Under the pieces are notes generated by a model. That model was not told the origin of the DNA, ran no database searches, and was given only the letters and a program-made list of their open reading frames with translations. DNA of 64,000 nt. Origin: Paenibacillus pectinilyticus (GTDB lineage Bacteria; Bacillota; Bacilli; Paenibacillales; NBRC-103111). The DNA lies in assembly GCF_001700435.1 (NCBI RefSeq), contig NZ_LYPC01000022.1, forward strand, positions 1 through 64,000. The letters run 5' to 3'. The translations under genes and the position numbers were made by a program. Positions 32,073 through 41,717 of the stretch are shown here, piece by piece (position 1 is the stretch's first letter; each line of letters opens with the position of its first letter).

Positions 32073-33149
32073 CTAACTCGATGGTATCTTGATAAACCCT
32101 TCATTTTGAATATCGGATTGGAATTGAATGTTCATGGTTAATTGCGGGTAATAGTCAGTTCGCCAATGTTCTAACTCTTTTCGTGGGATTTTGGTTCTGA
32201 ACCGCTGTCCGATTCCTAGAATGTCAGCTTCATTTTTTTGAATTTTTGTAAAAAGGTGTTGAAACCGTTCCGTCAGAAGCTTTTCTAATTCTTGTTTAAT
32301 TAACGAATCAGAGGGATTTCCTTTTGTCTCAAGGATGACAACTTTCAATTTAATTTGACTATTCATTTTAGGCACATTGTCAATAAGCATGGTTGTATGA
32401 TTCATCGTATTGCTAACAATGAGGACACTCGCATGATCCATCACTTCAATTTTCCCTAGTGTGCTATCCTTATTGAAGGCATTATATAGGAGAGTTTCGT
32501 CTGACGTGATTTGCCCGACCATTTTCCCATTTTTAACAATCGCAGAGCCTTCATATGTGCACGGCGAATTCTTTCCAGATTGTAGTACAGGAATAGCAAT
32601 ATCGTTGGTGTAGGAATAAATGCTACGATAAATTTGCCAAATTTGTGCTCTGGCAATTTGAGGGTTCCATCCGGCATTTTTTTCGAAAAAATCGTAAATG
32701 AAAGATCCTCTCGGCACTGCCGTTTTTACTCCGTTTGCAAAAAACTGCGTTAAGTCCTCATCACATATCGCGATGTAAGCTTTAGGTGATATTTCCCCAC
32801 TTCTCATAAAACCAGCGATGATGTCTTTCATTCCTTGTTGTGCAAGTTTTTCTTCAATCACAATGACCTTAATATGGAGTAAGTCAATTTGCTTTTCTTT
32901 ATTCATACTGATTTTATCAACCGCTTGAGATATCGTTTTACCTGATTCGGTGACCGTATTTAATTTTATCGAACTTTGTTGGAGTTCTGGGATTTGGAGA
33001 ATGACTTTATATTCATCCTTCTGAAGGCTCACGCCCATAATCAAAGGTAAAGTGCGATGATTAATGTCCTTATTATCCCAACAACCGCTTAGAGCAATAA
33101 TTAAGCATAAGCCAAGGAAAATTCGGAACATCCATTTAATTGTGTGCAT
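32073..33149 (-). CDS. Ger(x)C family spore germination lipoprotein
   Basis: The product is 358 aa. Lipobox IALSGCWDN (Cys 23) is the hallmark N-terminus of this family, followed by the conserved N-terminal part (PLIMGVSLQKDEYKVILQIP, SGKTISQAVDKIS, LLHIKVIVIEE). Domain III ends with the typical QKNEADILGIGQRFRTKIP and a Trp/Tyr stretch. It is the outer-face lipoprotein subunit of a nutrient germinant receptor in the spore inner membrane. Its start overlaps the end of the B subunit gene by 14 bp. Confidence 0.95.
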   Translation of the reverse strand: MHTIKWMFRIFLGLCLIIALSGCWDNKDINHRTLPLIMGVSLQKDEYKVILQIPELQQSSIKLNTVTESGKTISQAVDKISMNKEKQIDLLHIKVIVIEEKLAQQGMKDIIAGFMRSGEISPKAYIAICDEDLTQFFANGVKTAVPRGSFIYDFFEKNAGWNPQIARAQIWQIYRSIYSYTNDIAIPVLQSGKNSPCTYEGSAIVKNGKMVGQITSDETLLYNAFNKDSTLGKIEVMDHASVLIVSNTMNHTTMLIDNVPKMNSQIKLKVVILETKGNPSDSLIKQELEKLLTERFQHLFTKIQKNEADILGIGQRFRTKIPRKELEHWRTDYYPQLTMNIQFQSDIQNEGFIKIPSS

Positions 33150-34215
33150 GGCTCACCTTCCTCTTCGCTCGAAGCCCTAGAAAATAAATAGACAGAGGAA
33201 CAGTTACGAGAATATAAATTCTTAAAGGCGTGTTCCACAACAACAGTTGTTCCACTTTCTTCAAGTCAGGAATCATCATACAAGAGATAAAGATAATAAC
33301 CGAGAGTACAAGCATAAGATAATTCGGTTTAAAGAAAGGAAGGCATGTACTGATCATCCTGTTGGTATTCCACAAGGTCAGTGAGATAAAAAGCATAATG
33401 AATGTACTCAGTGTGAATAAGAAAAACATAGTAACTCTGTCGAAAACAAACCATGAAATATTAATCGTGTCGATGACGACAACGAAAGGATAATGCAGGG
33501 TTACAGCTGTTGCCTCTCCGAAGGTAAGAATTGGAAGATAAACAGATAAGATATAGAAAGGAATCAGGGCTAGTGACGCAAGGAGAATTTTTTTTCGTTG
33601 GTAAGTGACAAACGGTTGAACGAAACCGAGAAATAAAAAACCACCTGAGAAGGCAAATAAGCTTCGATAATAGGTTGGTTTCGTTAGGAAAGAGAAGTCT
33701 CGTTCGAAAAGGGGCACAGCATAGTACCAATCAATATGTTGGAAAGCAATGAAACAGATGATAAGAATTAATGGTAGAAAAAGAATGCCTAGCAGATTTC
33801 CCGTACGAAATATCGTTCCAACTCCTTTTGATCCCAGATATGTTGACACAAAGAGTAAAATAAACAAGATAGCCCAAATCGGTGTATTGGATAAAAAAAC
33901 GATGGCAATAAGTTCAGTGAACGATCGCAGTGTGATTATACTTGTCATCAGTAAATACAGGAAAATCGGCAGGAAAAAAAGGAGAGATGCAACTTTCCCT
34001 GTGCTCAAATAAATTTGGATAATATCTTTTCCAGGAAAAAAACTCAGGCCTTTCATATAGAAAAAAATAACAACAAGTTGCAGAATAATCCCTGTAAGAA
34101 TAACAATCCAATGGTTTGAACCTGTAGTGGCAATGATATCTTCGGGGTATGTGAAAAAGATAATTCCTAAATGAATGAGAATGTACATTAACACGACTGA
34201 TGAACTTTTATCCAT
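33136..34215 (-). CDS. GerAB/GerKB-type germinant receptor permease subunit
   Basis: About 359 aa with ten hydrophobic helices, an APC-superfamily fold. Family landmarks are the TGSNHWIVILTG region near helix 2, SIITLRSFTELI, RTGNLLGILFLPLIL, and FAFSGGFLFLGFVQPF. In known receptors this subunit binds the amino-acid or sugar germinant. ATG 34215 has AAAGGA 11 bases upstream and overlaps the A-subunit stop; the longer frame lies within the A-subunit gene. Confidence 0.94.
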   Translation of the reverse strand: MDKSSSVVLMYILIHLGIIFFTYPEDIIATTGSNHWIVILTGIILQLVVIFFYMKGLSFFPGKDIIQIYLSTGKVASLLFFLPIFLYLLMTSIITLRSFTELIAIVFLSNTPIWAILFILLFVSTYLGSKGVGTIFRTGNLLGILFLPLILIICFIAFQHIDWYYAVPLFERDFSFLTKPTYYRSLFAFSGGFLFLGFVQPFVTYQRKKILLASLALIPFYILSVYLPILTFGEATAVTLHYPFVVVIDTINISWFVFDRVTMFFLFTLSTFIMLFISLTLWNTNRMISTCLPFFKPNYLMLVLSVIIFISCMMIPDLKKVEQLLLWNTPLRIYILVTVPLSIYFLGLRAKRKVSHAHN

Positions 34216-35542
34216 GATTACTTCGATCCTTTGCCACATTGATTTGAATATAAGGAACTCCAAACGTTTCAAGACTAGCAAGATAAGCACATACCAAAAC
34301 TAAACCTGCTAATATGCCTAATACACCGTAAATTGCAGCTAGAAGAACTAATATATATTTAAATAGCCGGATGGAGAGCGAATTCTGAAACCCAACAACA
34401 GCTGAATTAGCAATGGTCGTAGCTGCCAGAATAATAATTAAGAGGTTACTCACTAATTTGGCTGCAACAATGGCTTGTCCGAGAATAATTCCACCGACCA
34501 TTGTAATAGTGGGTCCGATACTTTTGGGCAATCGAACGCTAGCTTCCAGAATTAATTCTAAAATAATTAGGATCAATAGGATTTCTACTAGCGCAGTATA
34601 AGGTACGCCATCACGGCTTTGGGCAACAGCTAAAGCGATTTCAATCCGCAGCACTTCAGGATTAACGGCTACAAGAGCCACATATAAAGCGGGAACAAGT
34701 AATGTCATCAAGACACCAATGATTCGCAAAAATCGCAAAGCAAACATGATGGGAAGTGGATAATTATGATCATTTTCCAGTGCGAACATATCCCATAACA
34801 AGCTGGGTAGTACAAGTGCTAAGGGTAATCGGTCTACAAATAGAACGACTTTGCCCACACGTAAAGATTGGGCAACCTCTTGAGGAAGCTCCGTTGTGTG
34901 AAATTTAGAAATAGGCCCCCAGGAGGAAAGCCCCATTGTTTTCGAAAGGTTTTGTAAGTTGTGAACTTCCCTACTCTGGTTCAATTCGAGTTGACGAATG
35001 ATATTATTGACTAATTTCATGTCAGCATGACCTTCTGAGTAGAGCAACGAAATCTTTTTTTGCTCACTAGTACCAACGGCAAATGATTTTACACGTAGAC
35101 GATCCGAGCTTATTTGTTTTCTAACAATACCAATATTTTGATCAATGTCTTCAATAAAGGAGCTTAGAGGTCCTTGAAGTACATTTTCATTCGTTGGAGG
35201 TTCAAAAAAACGATTTAATAATTTGGGTACCGGTTGTGTAATGACATATTTATTAATGGTTTCAGAGTAAATAATTAATTTGCCCTCCACAATTGAGGAC
35301 ACAATTTCATTCGGATCAGATTCCTTCACTTCCCCGTACAAGCTCAGTAATTCTTCTATCGACGTATATGAAGATTTTGATCCCTCTAAGTAGATATGAA
35401 GTGTTTGTCGTGATTCGGCTAAATCAATAAGAGTGATCAGCCCCATTAAGCTAATAGGATTACCAGCTAGATAATCCTGTTGTAGAAAAAAATCATCATT
35501 ATTTACGAACTTATTCTTAATTTCTTCTATTCGTGCCCCCAT
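34208..35542 (-). CDS. GerA-type germinant receptor A subunit
   Basis: The product is 444 aa. The N-terminal soluble domain (about 1-240; LNRFFEPPTNENVLQGPLSSFIEDIDQNIGIVRKQI, RVGKVVLFVDRLPLALVLP) is followed by a membrane domain of about five helices (DMFALENDHNYPLP, IGVLMTLLVPALYVALVAVNPEVL, PKSIGPTITMVGGIILGQAIVAAKLVSN). These are classic GerA landmarks. In the family this subunit forms the oligomeric ion channel of the receptor. It is first gene of an A-B-C operon, expected to be expressed in the forespore; I could not define a sigma-G promoter with confidence. Confidence 0.95.
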   Translation of the reverse strand: MGARIEEIKNKFVNNDDFFLQQDYLAGNPISLMGLITLIDLAESRQTLHIYLEGSKSSYTSIEELLSLYGEVKESDPNEIVSSIVEGKLIIYSETINKYVITQPVPKLLNRFFEPPTNENVLQGPLSSFIEDIDQNIGIVRKQISSDRLRVKSFAVGTSEQKKISLLYSEGHADMKLVNNIIRQLELNQSREVHNLQNLSKTMGLSSWGPISKFHTTELPQEVAQSLRVGKVVLFVDRLPLALVLPSLLWDMFALENDHNYPLPIMFALRFLRIIGVLMTLLVPALYVALVAVNPEVLRIEIALAVAQSRDGVPYTALVEILLILIILELILEASVRLPKSIGPTITMVGGIILGQAIVAAKLVSNLLIIILAATTIANSAVVGFQNSLSIRLFKYILVLLAAIYGVLGILAGLVLVCAYLASLETFGVPYIQINVAKDRSNHG

Positions 35543-35840
35543 TGCCCTGATTTCTCCCTTATACGGTCATAGTTCTTGTTAGAATATCCCATTTATAAGA
35601 GTTCTATGCTTAGCGTAGAAGAATAGCAGCCACACAGCTTATTCATGATACTTTCATCAAAATATGTCCAATGCTCCATAAATATCGTCATGGTAACGTT
35701 TTCTATTAATCCGTATAGTAAGGGTGTGGTTAAGAAAATGAATGAAAGGGTGATACAGCATTCGGATTGGCAAGAAGTGGATCAATGAGAAAAGTAGTAC
35801 GGGGATTGAGCAAATGAAACAGATACCAAAGCAAAAGGAA

Positions 35841-35927
35841 AGAGCGAGCTAAGGTCCATTGGCGTGGGAACTCCTTAGCATCGCTCTCGGTAGTGAGAAT
35901 GAATTTCGACGAAATTCACAGCTCACT
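35841..35927 (+). promoter_or_regulatory. structured leader with two consecutive hairpins before the first sugar-binding protein gene
   Basis: Hairpin 1: AGAGCGA-GCTAAGG (35841-35854) pairs with CCTTAGC-A-TCGCTCT (35873-35887), 14 bp with one bulged A. Hairpin 2: AGTGAG and TGAATTT (35892-35906) pair with AAATTCA and CTCACT (35912-35927). No U-tract follows either. The stems sit 75-160 nt before the gene at 36002. It does not match T-box or other riboswitch classes I know. The rest of 35543-36001 shows only a cre-like match (TGGTAACGTTTTCT at about 35691, three mismatches) and a 16-codon frame at about 35738. Confidence 0.5.
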
Positions 35928-36001
35928 ACAATTTTGACACAAATTCAGCAGGATACGCAAGCAAATCTTTGTGTGTTTAAAATTGAAGGGAGTTAACGAA
36001 G

Positions 36002-37330
36002 ATGACGAAAATGAAAAGCTTACACATGATGGGTGCAGCAGGTTTATCGATGGCATTGGTTTTGGCTGGTTGTTCTTCAACGAAAACGGCAGAGACGTCT
36101 CCAGCTGCAGCATCACCTGCTGCTTCACAAGCGGCAGCGGCAACGAAAGCACCTGAGCCGGCAAAAAGCGGCGAGAAAGTTACGATCAATTTCTGGAATC
36201 CATTCTCCGGAAATGATGGTCCTTTTATGAAGAAAATCGTGGACAACTATAATAAATCGCAAGATAAATATACGGTGAAAATGACCATTCAACCGAATGC
36301 TGACTATTACAAACTGTTGGATACGGCGATTGCTACGAAGAAGGGCGTTCCTGATGTTGCGATTATGCATTTAGATCAAACACCTACGTACATTGCCAAG
36401 GATCTACTTCAGCCGGTGGATGCCATTGCGAAAGCAGTTGGGGTAGAGAAGAGTAATTTCCCGCCATCTACGGTGGAATATTCAACGAAAGATAACAACT
36501 GGTACAGCATACCGCTTGATATCCATCCGCTAGTTATGTATTACAACAAAGATTTGTTCAAAGCAGCAGGCATTGCAGCGCCTCCAACGAATCGTCAAGA
36601 GTTCGTAGAAGACGCGAAGAAATTAACGGACGCATCCAAAGGTATTTGGGGAGCGGCGATGCCAACCTTCTGGATCCAGAACTTCTTGTTCCCGACGATT
36701 TTGTTCCAAAACGGTGGCGATTTCTTAGATGATAAAGGGAACATCGCTTATAACTCACCAGCAGGTGTAGAAGCTGTAACCTTCATGAGAAGCTTGACGG
36801 AAATGAAAGTTTCACCTCCAACTGTAGCGGCTGATGGCGATTTCAACTTGTTCCAACAAGGGAAAAGCGCGATGCACTTCAACGGTCCTTGGTCCAAGGA
36901 TGCTTTCGATAAAGCGAAAATTAACTATGGTGTAGCACCGGTGCCACAACTTGGTACAGTGAAACAAGCCGTATTCGCTGGTTCCCATAACTTCGTCATT
37001 CCGAAATCGACGACAGATGCTGCTATCCTTGCAGGTGTGGGTGACTTCTTGAAGTTCGTGAACACGAACTCCATTGATTGGGCAGAATCAGGTCAAGCGG
37101 TTGCTTCCAAAGTGGTTCGTGACAGTTCAGCATTCCAAGCAATGACACAGCAACAAACGGAAGTAGCAAAAGAGTTCGATTATGTGAAATTTGCACCAAA
37201 AGTGTTGAACTGGGGTCCGATTTCCGACAGTATCTGGAGTGAGCTTGCCAATGCGCTACAAGGTAAAAAAGATCCAAAAGCGGCACTCGATGACGCAGCA
37301 GCGAAATCAACAGCAGCGATGAAGAAATAG
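36002..37330 (+). CDS. CUT1 sugar ABC transporter, extracellular solute-binding lipoprotein (family 1)
   Basis: The product is 442 aa. Lipobox LVLAGC (Cys 24) is followed by an Ala/Pro/Thr-rich tether (27-58) and a type 1 binding-protein fold. Landmarks are VTINFWNPFSGNDGPFMKKIVDNYN, DVAIMHLDQTP, YNKDLFKAAGI, and FNGPWSKDAF. It captures an oligosaccharide outside the cell for the permeases at 37399 and 38302. GGGAG lies upstream of ATG 36002. A strong hairpin follows the stop (37345), a common way to raise binding-protein mRNA over that of the permeases. Confidence 0.93.
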   Translation: MTKMKSLHMMGAAGLSMALVLAGCSSTKTAETSPAAASPAASQAAAATKAPEPAKSGEKVTINFWNPFSGNDGPFMKKIVDNYNKSQDKYTVKMTIQPNADYYKLLDTAIATKKGVPDVAIMHLDQTPTYIAKDLLQPVDAIAKAVGVEKSNFPPSTVEYSTKDNNWYSIPLDIHPLVMYYNKDLFKAAGIAAPPTNRQEFVEDAKKLTDASKGIWGAAMPTFWIQNFLFPTILFQNGGDFLDDKGNIAYNSPAGVEAVTFMRSLTEMKVSPPTVAADGDFNLFQQGKSAMHFNGPWSKDAFDKAKINYGVAPVPQLGTVKQAVFAGSHNFVIPKSTTDAAILAGVGDFLKFVNTNSIDWAESGQAVASKVVRDSSAFQAMTQQQTEVAKEFDYVKFAPKVLNWGPISDSIWSELANALQGKKDPKAALDDAAAKSTAAMKK

Positions 37331-37344
37331 CGATAGCAAAGAAG

Positions 37345-37373
37345 GGGAGGCGGGTATCTTGTACCCGCCTTCC
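37345..37373 (+). terminator. intercistronic hairpin (partial terminator)
   Basis: A 12-bp GC-rich stem (GGAGGCGGGTA with TACCCGCCTTCC) and a five-base loop are followed by ATTTTAAA. It lies between the binding-protein and first permease genes and likely reduces, rather than stops, downstream transcription. Confidence 0.75.
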
Positions 37374-37398
37374 ATTTTAAAGAATAGGAGGGAATCTT

Positions 37399-38295
37399 GT
37401 GCCTACAACATCACATTGGAAATCAAAGCTGACGTCAAGCTTATTCATATTACCTTATCTTATCGCCTTTCTAGCCTTCACGCTGATTCCGATCATCTAT
37501 GGATTCATTATTAGCTTAAAACAATACAATTTGCTCGATCCGGTGCATCCCTATGTGGGCTTCGATAATTACGTGAAGATTTTTACTAAGGGTACACAGG
37601 AAAATGACCTCTTCTTCATTGGCATGAAAGCAACCTTGAAATTCGTTGTCTTTTCCGTTCCTTTTCTCGTCATTGTTGGTTTGGGCTTTGCTTTACTACT
37701 GAATGCACTACCAACAAAACTGCGTTCCTTCTTCCGATCCATCTATTTCATCCCATATGCGGTTTCAGCGACGGTTATGGCTGTTATTTGGAAGCGGATG
37801 TTCGATGTTACCGGTGGATTTCTTAATTTACTTTTAGCTAAAGTGGGTATTCATGAGTTTGATCCGATTCCCTGGCTGCTTGATAAGCCATTCGTCTGGT
37901 TTGCACTCGTCATTGCAACATTATGGTGGACAATTGGCTTTAACATGATTATCTTCGTCAATGCGCTGAATGGCGTGCCGGAGGATTTGTATGAAGCAGC
38001 CAAAATCGATGGCGCGAATGGCTGGGAAAGACTGAGAGGGATTACGCTGCCTTACATCAGACCCGTGCTGATCTTCGTGTTGATTACGTCAACTATCGCT
38101 TCCTACAACGTCTTCGCCCAACCCAATCTGATGAGTAACGCAGGGGATGAGACCAAGGTTCTCCTGATTGGCATTTTGCAAACGGCGTATACAGCTCGAG
38201 AAATAGGTTCGGCCTCCGCCATGGCGATTCTTATGGGCTTAACGATCATGATCGTATCCGTGATTCAATTCAAAGTCACCAATAGGAAGGAGTAG
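37399..38295 (+). CDS. CUT1 sugar ABC permease, MalF/UgpA type
   Basis: The product is 298 aa with six membrane helices. The EAA loop is visible as PEDLYEAAKIDGANGWERLRGITLP (about residues 194-218), which contacts the ATPase. GTG 37399 follows AGGAGGG. No ATP-binding subunit is encoded in this window, so the pair probably uses a shared MsmX-type ATPase made elsewhere (known for Bacillus CUT1 systems). Confidence 0.94.
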   Translation: MPTTSHWKSKLTSSLFILPYLIAFLAFTLIPIIYGFIISLKQYNLLDPVHPYVGFDNYVKIFTKGTQENDLFFIGMKATLKFVVFSVPFLVIVGLGFALLLNALPTKLRSFFRSIYFIPYAVSATVMAVIWKRMFDVTGGFLNLLLAKVGIHEFDPIPWLLDKPFVWFALVIATLWWTIGFNMIIFVNALNGVPEDLYEAAKIDGANGWERLRGITLPYIRPVLIFVLITSTIASYNVFAQPNLMSNAGDETKVLLIGILQTAYTAREIGSASAMAILMGLTIMIVSVIQFKVTNRKE

Positions 38296-38301
38296 ACGAC
38301 G

Positions 38302-39132
38302 TTGAAATCACTCAAAATCTTTTATGTGCTGCTCGCTTCGATCCTGGGTATTATTTTCATACTACCGATATTATGGATGGTTTCCAATTCGTTCAAGACC
38401 GATGTAGAAGTGATGGCGCCGGTATTTCATTTATTTCCGCAACAATTTACGTGGGATAACTTCCATACGATTTTTGTTGGAGGGGATGTTGAGGTTCCTA
38501 TTTTCCGTTGGATGTTTAACTCCTTTTTCGTCGGATTTGCGGCAACACTCCTAGTGGTCCTCCTGGATGCGATGGCGGCTTACGCGTTAGCGAAGTTAGA
38601 TATTCCTTTCAAAAAGACGTTGTTTGCCTTATTTATTGGCTCCATGATGGTGCCAGGTATTATTTCCTTCCTGCCGCAATATTTGAACTTCAGTAATTTG
38701 AACCTCATTAATACGTACTATGTGTTGATTCTGCCCTATTCGGGCGGTGCGCTTGGTGTCTTTATGTTGATTCAGTTTTTCCAAGGATTTCCGAATGAAA
38801 TTATTGAAGCAGCGAGGATCGATGGTGCGAATAAATGGCAGGTATTTGCATCCGTTTTGATGCCATCGTCGGTTTCAATTGTCACCACGCTTTCGATCTT
38901 TACATTTATGAGTGTATTTAATGACTATGTGTGGCCGTTCTTTACGGTAACGGATCTGGAGATGCGGACGTTGACGGCAGGTGTGGCGGTTATGGCAACG
39001 GGAAGCTTCACACAATCGTATGGTAAATTAATGGCGCTTGCGACATTATCGACCGTGCCGACGTTAATTATATTCCTGATTGGTCAACGCCAATTCATTC
39101 AATCCATCACAGCAACAGGGGTTAAACAGTAA
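38302..39132 (+). CDS. CUT1 sugar ABC permease, MalG/UgpE type
   Basis: The product is 276 aa with six helices and the EAA motif NEIIEAARIDGANKWQVFASVLMP. It is the second half of the channel formed with the product of 37399. TTG 38302 follows AAGGAG, which overlaps the stop region of the previous gene, so translation is probably coupled. Confidence 0.94.
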   Translation: MKSLKIFYVLLASILGIIFILPILWMVSNSFKTDVEVMAPVFHLFPQQFTWDNFHTIFVGGDVEVPIFRWMFNSFFVGFAATLLVVLLDAMAAYALAKLDIPFKKTLFALFIGSMMVPGIISFLPQYLNFSNLNLINTYYVLILPYSGGALGVFMLIQFFQGFPNEIIEAARIDGANKWQVFASVLMPSSVSIVTTLSIFTFMSVFNDYVWPFFTVTDLEMRTLTAGVAVMATGSFTQSYGKLMALATLSTVPTLIIFLIGQRQFIQSITATGVKQ

Positions 39133-39174
39133 ATGGGGTCATCATTCATCATGACAGGCGCTAGGTAGAGGTGT

Positions 39175-40230
39175 GTGAATCGAGTGCGGAAATTACATGT
39201 AATCATAATTAGTTTATTGCTGCTCACAGGATGTACGAAAGGAGCTACGGAACCAATCATGAAGGAATCGGAATCAGCAGTTCCATCAGTGAAGATAGAG
39301 AAGACATTTACGAATCCAATTATGGATAATGGAGCAGATCCGTGGGTTACATCGAAGGATGGGACTTACTACTATACGCATACAACGGGCAATTCCATTC
39401 GAATATGGAAATCCAAGACGTTAACTGGGCTATCGGATGCCGAGTACAAGGATGTGTGGTTCCCGCCAACGTCTGGACCGAATACGTCGAATATCTGGGC
39501 GCCTGAATTACATTTTATAGCTGGAAAATGGTACATCTACTATGCCGCCGATGACGGCCAGAATGAGAATCATCGCATGTTCGTACTCGAATCCGAGACA
39601 GATGATCCGCTGGGAACTTACATCGATAAGGGAATGATGGATACAGCGGGGCGCTGGGCGATTGACGGCACGACGCTGCAGAAGAAGGACGGATCGCTTT
39701 ATTTCATTTGGTCAGGCTGGGAGGGCTCGGTCAATGTCAGTCAGCATTTGTACATCGCGCCGATGAGCAATCCCTATACGATTAATGGGAAACCCGTCGA
39801 AATCTCGCGCCCAACGTATGATTGGGAATTGAACGGGACACCGACAATTAACGAAGGGCCACAGGTTTTGCTGCACGATGATCGTATTTTTGTGATTTAC
39901 TCGGCAAGCGGGAGCTGGACGGACGATTATTGTCTAGGAATGCTCAGTACACAGATGAGTAAAGATGTATTAGACCCGGCTTCTTGGAAGAAGGGGGAGA
40001 AGGCCGTGTTTTCCAAGACTGCGGACGTATTCGGTCCAGGTCATAACTCGTTCGCGAAGTCGGTGGATGGCAAAGAGGACTGGATCATTTATCATGCTGC
40101 GAAAACACAAGGTGCAGGCTGGAACCGCAATGTTCGGATGCAGAAGTTCCAATGGCATGCGGATGGTACACCAGATTTTGGTATCCCGATTGCGGAAGGC
40201 ATTCCGATCCCTGTGCCGAGTGGCGAGTAA
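39175..40230 (+). CDS. GH43 family lipoprotein glycosidase (arabinofuranosidase/xylosidase type)
   Basis: The product is 351 aa. Lipobox LLLTGC (Cys 20) places it on the outer membrane face. The five-bladed propeller residues are visible: catalytic base Asp55 (NGADPWV), pKa-modulating Asp164 (AIDGTTL) and acid Glu227 (NEGPQVL). GPGHNSF and NVRMQKFQWHADGTPDFGIP are also typical of GH43. Removal of arabinose or xylose units before import is likely; exact specificity cannot be read. GTG 39175 has AGAGG close upstream; GTG 39184 is an alternative. It is co-transcribed with the transporter. Confidence 0.92.
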   Translation: MNRVRKLHVIIISLLLLTGCTKGATEPIMKESESAVPSVKIEKTFTNPIMDNGADPWVTSKDGTYYYTHTTGNSIRIWKSKTLTGLSDAEYKDVWFPPTSGPNTSNIWAPELHFIAGKWYIYYAADDGQNENHRMFVLESETDDPLGTYIDKGMMDTAGRWAIDGTTLQKKDGSLYFIWSGWEGSVNVSQHLYIAPMSNPYTINGKPVEISRPTYDWELNGTPTINEGPQVLLHDDRIFVIYSASGSWTDDYCLGMLSTQMSKDVLDPASWKKGEKAVFSKTADVFGPGHNSFAKSVDGKEDWIIYHAAKTQGAGWNRNVRMQKFQWHADGTPDFGIPIAEGIPIPVPSGE

Positions 40231-40237
40231 GCCAATA

Positions 40238-40309
40238 GACATATTTTTAGCTGTAGCTCCCTTGCCTGGGTGTTACAGCTTCTTTGGTTTATAAATCCAA
40301 AAATATGTC
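40238..40309 (+). terminator. nested inverted repeat and terminator-like stem after the GH43 gene
   Basis: The outer arms GACATATTTTT (40238-40248) and AAAAATATGTC (40299-40309) enclose AGCTGTA (40249) and TACAGCT (40274). The inner stem is followed by TCTTTGGTTT, so it can act as a terminator, while the outer 11-bp arms could form a cruciform or operator for the next operon. Confidence 0.55.
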
Positions 40310-40391
40310 CATGAATGGAGGAAATAGGTCATTGGCTTGCCCGATGCGAGTTTGTATAATGAAGGGAATGTGGAAGGCAGGAGGGATACAT

Positions 40392-41717
40392 GTGAACAGA
40401 GGGAATAGGTCATCTAATATGAAAGTCATGTATGTTCTACTTCTGCTGAGTATGAGTTTGGCAGGCTGTAGTTCGCAGTCCGATCAGAGTGCCACTGAAC
40501 CTGAGGCTAGTAAATTGCGGATTACCTTTTGGACGCCCTTTAGCGGCGGTGATGGCCAATTCATGGCTGAATTAATTCAGCAATACAATACGGAGAATCC
40601 TGATCATGTGAAAGTCGAGCAAATCAACAATAACTCTGGTGATTATTATACAAAGCTTTCTACGGCTATCGTTACCGAAGAAGCACCTGATATCGCAATC
40701 GTTCATTCGGCTAAATACTCACAATACGCGCCTGCTGGATTTTTGACGGATTTGAATACGCTTGCGCCGGAAGCTGGCGTGAATTGGGATGATTTTAACC
40801 CGACAATTCTTAAGAGCACTGTGGCAGATAATCAGCATCTCGGTATACCACTGGATACCCATCTGGAGGTTATGTACTACAATAAAGATTTGCTGAAACG
40901 TGCAGGTCTCCTAGATGAGAAAGAAAAGCCAATTATGGCATCTGGCGAGACCGGTTACTTGCAATTTTTAGAACAAATTCGTGCGCGTGTGCCGTCGAAT
41001 ATTTCTCCATTGGCAGAACCGAATGTACGGATTGATTCCTATTGGCTTTGGTACTCCTTCTATAATCAAATGAACCAAGATGGCGGCCGCTTCTACACAG
41101 ATGATGGGCAAACTGCCGCGCTTGACAACCCTTCTGCCTTGAAATCTTTGGAATTCGTGAATTCCTTATATACGAAGAAACTAATTCTGCCGAACATTAA
41201 TGATCAAGTTCAGGCTTTCGCAAAGGGAAACGCAGCGACGTTAATTACGGGTGTTTGGGCCACAGGGACGTTTGAAAAGGCAACCGATTTACATTTTGGG
41301 GTTACCAAAATTCCGCAAATCTACGATCATCCTGCCGCATGGGGTGATTCTCATACCTTCTCGCTTCCCTATCATGAGAAGCCGGATAAACAAAAGCAGC
41401 TTGCTGCGCTGAAATTCGCTAATTGGGTTGCCGCACATGGTGCAAGCTGGGCCAAGGCTGGACATATCCCTGCCGTGAAGAAAGCCGTTGAGTCACCAGA
41501 GTTTCAAGGGTTGAAATACCGTCCCGATTATGCGAGTGCAGCAGATGACGTGAAATATTTCCCCAATCAACCACGGCAGGGCACGATTAACGATGAGCTT
41601 GTGCGTGAGTTTGAGAAGATGATGGCGGGACAAATCACGCCACAAGAGGTGTTGCATAATGCACAAACAATCATTAATTCGAATCTTCAAATCCAGCAGC
41701 ATACGCCTGCGAAATAA
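40392..41717 (+). CDS. second family 1 solute-binding lipoprotein, likely sensor partner of the adjacent kinase
   Basis: About 441 aa. Lipobox MSLAGC (Cys 26) and landmarks RITFWTPFSGGDGQFMAELIQQYN, DIAIVHSAKYSQ, YNKDLLKRAGL and TGVWATGTF closely parallel the protein at 36002. GTG 40392 has GAGGG six bases upstream. No permease follows. Instead the coding region overlaps the histidine kinase gene by 59 bp. This suggests it presents a sugar to the kinase, as in the XylFII-LytS xylose sensors, though it could also feed the upstream permeases. Confidence 0.88.
   Translation: MNRGNRSSNMKVMYVLLLLSMSLAGCSSQSDQSATEPEASKLRITFWTPFSGGDGQFMAELIQQYNTENPDHVKVEQINNNSGDYYTKLSTAIVTEEAPDIAIVHSAKYSQYAPAGFLTDLNTLAPEAGVNWDDFNPTILKSTVADNQHLGIPLDTHLEVMYYNKDLLKRAGLLDEKEKPIMASGETGYLQFLEQIRARVPSNISPLAEPNVRIDSYWLWYSFYNQMNQDGGRFYTDDGQTAALDNPSALKSLEFVNSLYTKKLILPNINDQVQAFAKGNAATLITGVWATGTFEKATDLHFGVTKIPQIYDHPAAWGDSHTFSLPYHEKPDKQKQLAALKFANWVAAHGASWAKAGHIPAVKKAVESPEFQGLKYRPDYASAADDVKYFPNQPRQGTINDELVREFEKMMAGQITPQEVLHNAQTIINSNLQIQQHTPAK

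Noticed and set aside
35543..35640. Sigma-G promoter for the germination operon
   Set aside because: A sigma-G promoter is expected for such operons, but I found no -35/-10 pair with good match and spacing upstream of the A-subunit gene.
35830..36001. T-box or known riboswitch in the leader of the first binding-protein gene
   Set aside because: The conserved T-box sequence and specifier features are absent, and the stems match no riboswitch class I know. It was kept only as an unclassified structured leader.
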